Of a stretch of 50,000 nucleotides of DNA, positions 41,416 through 50,000 are shown piece by piece. The notes under the pieces are model-generated. The model was not told the origin of the DNA. It was given only the letters and a program-made list of their open reading frames with translations, and did no database searches. Within the stretch, counting starts at the first letter, position 1; each line of letters opens with the position of its first letter. The DNA comes from Glandiceps talaboti (taxonomy: Eukaryota > Hemichordata > Enteropneusta > Spengelidae), in the NCBI RefSeq assembly GCF_964340395.1, contig NC_135559.1, positions 21,120,611-21,170,610 on the forward strand. Reading direction: 5' to 3'. The position numbers and the translations under genes are program-made.

Positions 41416-41660
41416 AACAAGGGCCATGTCACACAAAAGGTCCCTCTCTTTTTACTGTCTCTATCTGTCTTTACCTCTGTAAGCAATTCTGTAAACTAAC
41501 AAGCCTTCAAACGCACAAATGTGAACAAACCACTGCAACATAGCTAGGGCCACACCACTCAAAAGGTCTCTCTACCTTTCCCTGTTTGTCGGCTATTGTC
41601 TCTATCTGTAGTACCTTTGTAAGCAAGTCTGTAAACTAAAGAACCCTTCAAACGCAAATA
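41275..41660. repeat. Tandem repeat, right part, with CAA/CTA expansion
   Basis: Same landmark at 41296, 41502 and 41644. The longer 206-bp spacing is explained by the CAA (about 41328-41378) and CTA (about 41379-41415) trinucleotide runs. Confidence 0.8.
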
Positions 41661-42896
41661 TTGCAAGGAGTTGGCGTAAAAGCGCGTCTAAACTATTGTC
41701 TTGACACCCATGTGAGCTATTGTAATAACTTTTTCCCTAACTAGGTGTTTGGCGACATGTATAAACAGCGGGATGAAAAGCGTCATGTCTGAAACCAACT
41801 TAATTACATATTTAATTCATGACACTATCCTGGCAATAATTTCACATCTCTAAAAGACAGTACATATAAAATTAGCAATTAAAGTTTAATACCATTATGA
41901 CGGTAAAAATTGGGACATCTGATCAATTGTTGGTTGACTGCATTAGTGACCTCTGGAAGTGAGGGAGTTTAGTTTAGATATTTCACAGCTTCGAAAAGCT
42001 TATGTAAGTTATAAGATATAGCTATAGATATATTGTGTCACTCAGTCTTCATACCGTAGATGGCGCTGTGCACAGTTGAGCAATCAAGAAAATTATACCT
42101 TTTTCCTCCAATCCAGCCATTTTATTACAAATCTAGTGAGGTAAAGGGAATCATTACTAAATATTTGTCAATTGTATTTGGGTTTTTTTTTAGTGATCAA
42201 AGTACTTTTTGAAATTGTGAGTACGAACTCTGAAACCGCAAATGCCACTGTCGCTTTCAATGTGCATTATGGGATAACGTTTAGTCACATGATGGAAACA
42301 GCTGATCCACAGCCGGTGAGTTACTCCTACATGTATCCCTACATGTCCTAGATCGATACGAAGCCGACATGTACATGTAAGCCTCGACAGATTGTCCAAG
42401 GGTAAAAACTCGTTACATCTGTCAAATTAACTGGACTTGCACGTTGTTATCGCAAGAATAACGTACGATACAACCAAGCCTCGTATGTGTTGGTGAACTT
42501 GTCATTCATATTCCGTTTCCAAGACACAAAGTCCTTCGGGTCAAGTTGACCGTCATGCATCGATGATAATGGACATGAACTTGAGTACTTCTAACAAATG
42601 GACAAATACGACAGAGTGACGGCGTTGTGTTGTTGGTAGTCAAGTATTCGAATGTTTGTGAAAGATACCAGGTACACTTTTAACCTTGTTACTATCAAGG
42701 TGCATGCGGTCGTACGTCAATGGTGTTCGTGAGAGACCGATAAATAATTAGTCAAACTCCAAAGTCCAAAATGTTAGTCATTGATAATATAGTATGCGTG
42801 GCGAGTTGACGTCTTCAGAAACACAGGTACGTGTAGTTATGATAGAGCATTGAAGGGAACGACTCGTATAACATCTCCGTCAATTTTTTTCTGACA
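41661..42896. promoter_or_regulatory. Upstream region of gene B with one CTCF-like site
   Basis: ACCGTAGATGGCGCTGTG at 42055-42072 matches the CTCF core CCASYAGRKGGCRSY at about 11 of 13 fixed positions. No TATA box or other clear promoter element ahead of ATG 42897. The rest of the stretch holds nothing recognised. Confidence 0.35.
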
Positions 42897-43091
42897 ATGA
42901 AAAGTTCTACGAAGACGAACATCATGGGAGTGAAACCACAAGAAACTCGTACTCAGCGGACAGCGGTGATCATTTTAATGGCAATGGGTGTCTTTACAGC
43001 GTGGTATGTTTACGTACCTGTACCTGACGGTTTTGAGGAACCGTGGAAGTTAAGATTGGTGGAAACTACGGGAAGAACTATAAGACATTTG
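42897..43091 (+). CDS. Gene B exon 1 (membrane anchor)
   Basis: 65 codons from ATG 42897 to donor GTAAGG at 43092, phase 0, equivalent to gene A exon 1 but with about 20 more N-terminal residues. Confidence 0.82.
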
Positions 43092-45593
43092 GTAAGGAAT
43101 ATGATATAATGGAAGAGAGAAACGTAGTCAGGGAAAGAAAAAAAGTTTAATATCACCACAAAAATCAATGAGTCAACATTGATCAATATCACACAATATA
43201 AGATTTATTTCACTGCAAAAAATAACCATTCTATCTATCAATCATTTAACCAATCAATAAATTGGTCGATCAATCGATTGTTCAATCAAGTACATGCTTG
43301 CTGATCCCTGTGTAATTCAAATTTGTGCTAATGTTTTGTACAGGTTATGAACTTATGTGTGTACATGTATATCAGGATGGTGCTTAAATACTAGCTATGA
43401 CTGGTCATCAGAGTAGACTTGAGCACGATAGCGAAAATTCAAAATGTCAGAATGTCAGTCAGGATAGTAGAATAGTGTAGTAGCGATTGTGGTTCCTGTC
43501 TAACAGGTACGCTATAATCGGGAAAGTTAAAGTGGCTATGCTCATGAACTAATGATGTGACAGAAATTAAAGTGATACAGGAATGTAGAATGTGTTACCA
43601 TGACATCCCTCTGTTCTTTCCTCAGTCGTAAAGCTCAACCACAGACAGAAAAAACAATGTTCCTTGTCTGTCACACACACACACACATACACACTGTGAC
43701 ACACACACACACACACAAAAAAAAAGAAATTGCATGAAAGGGTGGTGTTCCCAGTTCCGTATACATGACAGTCATGTAACGGAATAGCTGAAAATCCATC
43801 TAGAAATACCACATTTTCGCTGTGTGACTGTCACATTGTATATGAAGCTGGAAAATGCCACTTTCATTCAAACAGACAAAGAGACTGACAGAGACAAAGA
43901 CACTACATGTGTATCTTACCATTCAGTTAATGATCTTTGACATGTGTGATTATAATTATGATTATTTTGATAACTCCGTCAATGCAAGATGGTGCTGTGT
44001 CATTGGACATGTTTCATTCAGAATGTACATGTATATCCCTGAAATATGACAATTGTTGTCAATACAAATGTATATATTATTAATAAACCAAATCTACAGT
44101 GTATAGAATGGGTAGAGCAGTCGCTCAGTAAATGTGAGTCAAAGATTTTGTATCATTGAAAAATAAAATAACATTTCAGAGAAATCTGTTCATGTTATTA
44201 GCAAAATTTACTCTTCACTTCTGATGTAATAATTAGGGATACCCCTTGAGGTGCTCCTCCTACATGTACATGTATTTGACATTGGATGCATTTTCTAGCC
44301 CTATGGTCTAAAATTGGGTCTGTTTTTGTTTGAGCTATAGTCTAACATGGGGTCCTCTGTACATTATTTTCAATTTTGCTAGGTCTATAATGTCCGTCTA
44401 CCAAATCATAACTGTGCCACTAATTGCCCTCAAAATGCTGCCTCCTGAGGGAAAAATACAAGAGTTCAAACTACATTTTGTGATCACCATTTCCTTAAAA
44501 ATGTATTTTGGTCTAACTTTTGATGTTCTTCTAACATTTGATGTTCTAATGACCTGTAATGCCTAATGGTCTAAAATGGGGTAGTAGTTTTTGGTGAAAT
44601 TAAGTCTAAAATGATGTCTTGGGTTGGCAGTATTGGCCACATACCTCTACCACAGCCAGTCTCGGGTAATATCCCCAAGAGATACCCATGATTTGTATTG
44701 ATAATAAAAGTAAACATGTTTTTATGTGCCTTCCTATGATGAAAAGTACTTGTGGAGTGATCATTTGTGTTTGAGGATGTGAGCCAGCCACTGTATCCAT
44801 TCAACTACAAATTTGCATTTTATGAAATTCTTGTCCATTTATATAAATATTTGACGTCGATAGAATTAAGCAAAACGTTTCACAACTTTTGATATCAGGT
44901 AAAACCACTTTGAATTTATGTTTTGCTTTCTTTTTTACTCTTAATATGTAGGCAGTGTTTGGGGAATATCTTGGACTTGAAGACTCTGTCAAGATAGCCA
45001 GGATACTTTTCAATGTTGTCCAACCAAACTTTCTCTTTGGTGCTAATGTTATGATGAATGATACAAGTATTGCTGGTGTACCAGTCAGAATCTATCGTCC
45101 AATTGCCATGACTACAGACCAAGTGCCTGCTATCGTCTTTCTTCATGGTGGAGGGTGGACTATTGGAAGCGTCAGTAAGTCTTGCAACATCAGTTAATCA
45201 GAGATTCTACACCTGATTTTGAACTTTGAACCATTAGGTTTTGTAATCATACAACTGTATTCATTGAACTGTTAGAAATCAAAGTTAAATGAGACATCGT
45301 TAGAGGCTGTCCATTTGGGTTGAGTTTGAAGATATCTGTACCCACGTGTAGCTCAGTGAAGAGCTGAAATGAAATTTCACATTCAAACAAGTCCATCCAC
45401 ACGGTCATTAAAATCTGACTCAAACCCAACAGATAGTATCTACATGTAGGCTAGATGTAACAGAATTCTACTTATCAGTTGGAAAATGGTGCAAGGGTAA
45501 AAAATTGCATTGATTGTATTTATAAAAAGATTTGTATATTAACTTATGATTTTATTGATCTCTGGAAAAAAAAAGTTAACTGAGGAATGTGTC

Positions 45594-45653
<60 letters not shown>

Positions 45654-45691
45654 GAGTGTTTGTGTGCATCACTGTGTCAATGACACACTGT

Positions 45692-45740
<49 letters not shown>

Positions 45741-48477
45741 ACTGTGTTTTGTACTTTATCACAATTTTCCCGGTGTAAGATTTCTTTAAAAACTCAGATG
45801 TGTACATGTAAAATGATGTTTCCTCTGCTGACATACTTTATTATACATTATTATATATCTACTATGATAGAGAATAGTTTGCAGAGAATTCTAATTCTAT
45901 TTCACTTTTATTATTACATTTAAATCTTTGTTTAAATTCATGGGTTTTTTCCTCTTGTACTTCAGGAATGCATCATGACATCACAAAGACATTATCATCT
46001 AGACTTGGAATCATTGTCATCTCTGTGGAGTAAGTATTATAACAAACAAACAAACATACTAACTACTAGTAACTTGCGGAGTATGTATTTGAACCAACAA
46101 ATACTAACTATTTGAACCATAACAGATAACGGTAATTTTTGCAAATAGTCGCCAAGGACTTAATCAAAATTTGATCGAGCAGAAACCTGTTTTTTGTTGT
46201 ATTTACCATATTTAGCATCTATTGTTGACCAAAAATATTTATCAGTTTTGTAGATCAAATCATTTACATAGGTCATAGGTCATAACACACAAGCAGTTCA
46301 AAGTTTTAAGTGTTTAGTTTTCAAGCTGTCTTGGTCAACGATCCTTGTAAAATCATTCCGGCTGAATGAAGAAAATCATTGCAGAATAATATAATTATAC
46401 CAGTGCCAGTAGTATCAAAGAATACTCAGGGAAAGTAATGGCAGTTTTGAACATTTGACTCGTATTTTGAACACCACAGAACCAGTGACATAGATATGTG
46501 TTGTCATGACATACAACAATCAGGGTATAAATTCCATATTTTTCGTTCAACTTGGCTTTGTACTTTCAAGGAGACAATGGACATCGCATATCAGTATATC
46601 TGTACAAGGACATGCATTGGACACTTCAGATATTTACACAGATATGTCACTGAGTTTTAGTAGCTAGAGCACAAACAGCGCCATCTTTCAGCAAGCTTAC
46701 TGTTACTTTGTTTTTGGTTCAAGTTGTGTTTATGTTCCGATTAATACCTAGATAAAAACACAGTGTGAAACCCAACACAAGTTTTGTCATTACTTTTTTA
46801 GAGTAATGACTGATAAAATCAGTACTTGTGAGTAAACTAGAGAACTACAATTTAGAGTTATTTAAAAGATAGAGTTATGGACAACCGTCGACCAAGTTTG
46901 TGATGTTAATTTGTATTCAGTGACTTTTTTTTCAAACTTGAGTAACAAAACCAAGAGAAATTAGTTACATTGTCTGCAAGGTATGCCATGGCAGGACACT
47001 CTTGTACATCAACCAAGTTGAACCTACCCTACAGATCAGACCAAGATGGTAGTATTCATGATTCACACAGTTAACCACTAGATGGCAGTGTTCATGATCC
47101 ACATCTAACCACTAGATGGCAGTGAGTGGACTTGATTGACTCCCCTCGGTTTATCACAGTATACATTGGTTCAGTTTGTTATGTTTTTTTTTTTTATATG
47201 TAAGTGGTGCACGCTCATTATGTCAGGGATACCCGAATATCCTTACCGATTTGATCAGCTATAGACAGTCAAACATGGCAGCAGGGAGCGATAAATGTAA
47301 TCTGAACGTTTATATTTCTGTTGTATGAAGCTAAGAGTTGAAATATAATTTCAGAGTAGCTGTGCAAGTTTTATGTGTGAAATTGTGACATCTATCAGGA
47401 GATATCATATTTGAATAAGTGAACACTGTCAGCTGACATGTGATTGGATTTGTCAGGTGAACTATCCCAATTATGTGACAGCGTAAGCTGATTGTGACCC
47501 GGTGGAATCGACCAGGTCACTCAATCAAGTCCATCCAGTGTTCATGATCCACAGTTGACCACTAGATGGCAGTGTTCATGATCCAAAGTTGACCACTAGA
47601 TGGCAGTGTTTATGATTCACTGTTGTTTCAGTCTACAGCTACATTTGTAATATAACTTTATATTATAATGATCACAATTTTTATCCTTGTACATTTTAGA
47701 TATCGATTAGCTCCAGAGCATACATTTCCAATTCCATTAGAAGACTGCCTTAATGTCACCAAGTGGATTCTACATCACGGACAACAATTAAATATCAGTA
47801 CGAACAGAGTAGCCATCATGGGAGACAGTGCTGGTGGTAACATGGCTGCCGCCATCAGTCAGATACTCACCGAGGAAAACTTTACACCAAAGTTGAAGTT
47901 CCAAGCTTTGGTGTACCCAAATTTACAAGTCATAGATTTAAGTTTGCCGTCCTATGAATTAAATACTGCTGCTATGCCTGCTGCAAAGACAGTTATGTCG
48001 CTGTTTGCTAGTTTTTACTTGAAAGGCTGTATTGATGAGGTTTTTATGGAAGCTATGGAGACTGGAACGTTAGTACCACATGATGAGGAAACCGAGGTAT
48101 ATTTTAAGTATGTTGACCCAGTAACACTGCCACCAGATTTTGAACCCGATGGATATAAACGACATCAACCAGGAAAGGTGAACCTCACCCAATGGAAGGA
48201 AATTAAACATATTGTGCTAAATAACAGATTTTCTCCACTTTTGAAACATGACTTGCGAGGCTTACCACCAGCGTACATCATTGCTGTCAAATTTGACGTT
48301 CTCAGGGATGAAGGTCTGCTGTACACACAGAGGCTTCGTCAAGCGGGTGTGCCAGCTGACTTTCGATATTATGAACACGGGTTCCATGGTTGTTTTAATT
48401 TACATGAACTTCCAGGTTTTAAAGTAAGTCAAGAGGTAATGGAAGACTTTTTAACTTATGCTAATGATCATCTATGA
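42897..48477 (+). CDS. Gene B: arylacetamide deacetylase / neutral cholesterol ester hydrolase-like enzyme (spliced, 4 exons)
   Basis: Joins 42897-43091, 44952-45174, 45966-46029 and 47700-48477 (1260 nt, 419 residues). A cytosolic basic N-terminus of about 21 residues precedes a hydrophobic anchor (22-41) and then the lumenal hydrolase domain. HGGGW is at 130-134, GDSAGG at 202-207 (Ser204), Asp360 in FDVLRDEG and His390 in HGFHG. All triad residues and the 30-residue Asp-His gap match gene A and vertebrate AADAC. The canonical EYRLAPE follows exon 3. Paralogue of gene A on the same strand, with identical intron phases, so the pair arose by tandem duplication. Met10, Met28 and Met30 are alternative starts; ATG 42897 gives the longest protein. 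Confidence 0.9.
43671..43719. repeat. CA microsatellite, intron 1 of gene B
   Basis: Two CA runs split by TACACACTGTGA. Confidence 0.9.
44230..44690 (+). mobile_element. Dispersed G-run-ended repeat, copy 1 (intron 1 of gene B)
   Basis: Shares with 48760-49205, in order: TTTGAGGTGC-type start, ATTTTC-ATTTTGC, ACCAAATCATAA, TAATTGCCC-CAAAATG, TGCCTCCT, ACCTGTAATG, GGTCTAAAATGG, CTACCA-AGC and CCCC-AG-G-TA at the end. Same orientation, roughly 70-75% identity by eye. Confidence 0.75.
44952..45174 (+). CDS. Gene B exon 2 (HGGGW)
   Basis: Acceptor TTAATATGTAG ends at 44951; donor GTAAGT at 45175; 223 nt, phase 0 to 1. Confidence 0.88.
45599..45740. repeat. TC and GT microsatellites, intron 2 of gene B
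   Basis: About 26 TC units (45599-45651) and, after a 40-bp gap, about 23 GT units (45694-45739). Confidence 0.92.
45966..46029 (+). CDS. Gene B exon 3
   Basis: 64 nt between acceptor CTTGTACTTCAG and donor GTAAGT, phase 1 to 2. Encodes MHHDITKTLSSRLGIIVISV, homologous to gene A exon 3. Confidence 0.9.
47075..47124 (+). promoter_or_regulatory. Two exact CTCF-consensus matches, 34 bp apart
   Basis: CCACTAGATGGCAGTG at 47075-47090 and 47109-47124 fits CCASYAGRKGGCRS at every position. A degraded copy (AAGATGGTAGT) precedes at about 47043. Confidence 0.6.
47559..47608 (+). promoter_or_regulatory. Second pair of CTCF-consensus matches, 34 bp apart
   Basis: The same CCACTAGATGGCAGTG at 47559-47574 and 47593-47608, within a repeating TTCATGATCCA-AGTTGA context, 92 bp before exon 4 of gene B. 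Confidence 0.6.
47700..48477 (+). CDS. Gene B exon 4 (catalytic Ser, Asp, His)
   Basis: Acceptor TACATTTTAG ends at 47699. Phase 2 completes Glu161 of EYRLAPE. Runs to TGA 48475-48477. Confidence 0.93.
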
Positions 48478-48757
48478 TTATGTCTAGACCAATTGTTAAT
48501 TTAAACTTTGAATGTATTTATTTTCATGTTTTAGCAGAAAAACAAATTTAACATAAACATAGTTTTTGTCATTTTGACCTTCCTTTGTTGTGGCTGACAA
48601 ACACTTTTTGACTAACATGTACTCCTAGCCACATCACCTTCATTTAGAATTGAAATATGTTTTGTTCACAGTAATAATATTAATGTGTTTTCCAGACTGG
48701 TCAGTACAAAACAGTGTTCTTAACCAATGTAGCATTGATATTTAATCATGATATTTC

Positions 48758-48759
<2 letters not shown>
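48478..48759. other. 3' flank of gene B; no clear polyadenylation signal
   Basis: AT-rich; no AATAAA or ATTAAA within about 250 nt of the stop was noticed. Probably holds the 3' UTR. Confidence 0.4.
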
Positions 48760-48795
<36 letters not shown>

Positions 48796-49205
48796 CTATT
48801 CCCCTTATTTGAGTATACAAACAAAATATATATGTGCCGCCCTTTGAGGTGCATTTTCTATTCCTTTGATCTAATATGGAGTCTACTTTTTTGGAGCAGA
48901 AGAGTCTAAGACAGGGTCCACTTTGAATTATTTTCGATTTTGCCGGCTTGGTCTAAAATGTGGTCCATTATCCTTTACCAAATCATAATTGCCATTAATT
49001 GCCCCAAAATGTTGCCTCCTAAGGAAAATGTATTTAGGTCTAAACTTTCATATTTTAAAAACCTGTAATGGTCTAAAATGGAGTATTGATTTTTGGTCAA
49101 AGTGGGTCTAAAATGGGACCTGGAGTTTCCAGCACTGACCACACACCCCTACCAGAGCTGGCCACCGGTAACACCCCCAGGGGTATTTCACCCCCCCCCC
49201 CCAAT
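48760..49205 (+). mobile_element. Dispersed G-run-ended repeat, copy 2
   Basis: Begins with 36 uninterrupted G (48760-48795) followed by CTATTCCCC, and ends GGGGTATTTCA plus 13 C. The two ends are thus rough inverted repeats. Homologous to 44230-44690 throughout. Confidence 0.7.
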
Positions 49206-50000
49206 CCCGTAGCTGGTGTAAATTATACAGTTTATTGTAACCTACAGTAAATATATTTGTATATGTAAACATCTAATGAATATTAATTACCTAACAACAT
49301 ATGATTGGTAGATCCTCCAAAAAACTGTGACTGTATATATTTTGGCTCTAAACATATGTTTGCATGTTTAACTAAACTATTTTTCCACCAAAACAATTCA
49401 GTGTGAAATTGAACTCACTTTCCCTGATAAATTGATAGATTTATTTCAGATCAATACATTTACTCACAAAAGTGACTTTAAGTACACTTTAGTCAAAGAT
49501 TGTTCATCCGCCAAAATATAGTGGATCCAAAAATCTGTAAGAAATTCTTTCTGCTGAAATTTTAGCATGCCTATATAAATGTTACTGTATAGGTTTATGC
49601 AAAAAGCAATTTATTGAAACACTAGCAGCTGTGACTACAAATTTACATTGCAGATTTCTTTTTCTTCAGTCAATTAATTGCCAAGATATCCCAATATTGC
49701 TAATCATTCATTGTTAGTAAATAATTTACTACATTGTAGGGGGGGGGGGGGAGACGGACGTTACTCTTGTTAATTTGGGATAATTGTCTGAAGTCATAAA
49801 TGCATCAGTACGTCAAAAACAACCGACATTGGTGCAAAATGAAGCTAAATTTTATGGACATAGACTACATGTAATATCAGAGATGAACTTTCATCAGTTG
49901 ATATTAATCTTTGTGATATAGAATACTACATCAGTAAGTACAGCAATATTTAGTTATCATACTGTGCTAAATTTTACTTACTAATATGTAAATATGACCA
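49206..50000. other. Right end of window; nothing identified
   Basis: AT-rich DNA with a G run at 49740-49751. No exon, RNA gene or repeat family recognised. Confidence 0.55.

Noticed and set aside
1-50000. tRNA, rRNA or other structured RNA genes
   Set aside because: No T-loop/B-box or rRNA-like segments were noticed by eye on either strand; a covariance-model scan was not possible here.

Overview
This window is nuclear DNA from a metazoan, most likely a marine invertebrate (lancelet, hemichordate or lophotrochozoan type; I cannot pin the phylum). The reasons are spliced genes with GT-AG introns, AT-rich intergenic DNA, abundant ACATGTACATGTA-type and di/tri/tetranucleotide repeats, a CR1/L2-type LINE, a Ty3/gypsy retrotransposon and several small DNA-transposon relics. 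No bacterial operon, CRISPR array, rRNA or tRNA was seen. Every exon call is made by eye from splice consensus, reading-frame continuity and paralogue comparison.

Host genes, all on the + strand. (1) Gene A (21-7753) and (2) gene B (42897-48477) are paralogous four-exon arylacetamide deacetylase / neutral cholesterol ester hydrolase-like serine hydrolases of the hormone-sensitive-lipase (HGGGW, GDSAGG) family. Intron positions and phases (0, 1, 2) are identical in the two genes. They predict 404- and 419-residue ER-type membrane-anchored enzymes with complete Ser-Asp-His triads. (3) Gene C (32230-37251), lying between them, is a five-exon gene for a 262-residue protein I do not recognise. (4) Two weaker models: a two-exon Cys-rich protein (17659-18495) with a CG-rich upstream region, and a zinc-knuckle plus coiled-coil ORF (18722-19129) ending in a LINE-like tail.

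Mobile and repeated DNA, left to right: a 59-bp minisatellite of about 74 copies with a 14-unit higher-order block, filling most of intron 2 of gene A (about 1310-5704); a 42-bp-arm hairpin abutting a TATG/TCTG microsatellite (6162-6600); a nested inverted repeat (9474-9660); a nearly intact CR1/L2-like LINE with a PHD-like ORF1 and an endonuclease/RT ORF2 (about 11100-15240); a 5'-truncated LINE on the - strand (about 15598-17525); diverged 345-bp tandem repeats carrying nuclear-receptor half-sites (19545-20455); a terminal-inverted-repeat relic (23672-24213); a Ty3/gypsy element with gag, protease, RT, RNase H and integrase but no recognisable 3' LTR (24964-30350); three copies of an intronic repeat with AGCACAACTG termini in and beside gene C; a complete 107-bp MITE with 9-bp target duplication (36569-36675); a 1.8-kb PIF/Harbinger-like element with TAA target duplication inserted in a 120-140-bp tandem array (39480-41271); a G-run-ended repeat on both sides of the last exons of gene B; and four exact CTCF-consensus matches in intron 3 of gene B.

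Overall, this looks like a tandem hydrolase gene pair spread apart by an uncharacterised gene and by successive retrotransposon and DNA-transposon insertions. Many of those elements show structure clear enough to define their boundaries.
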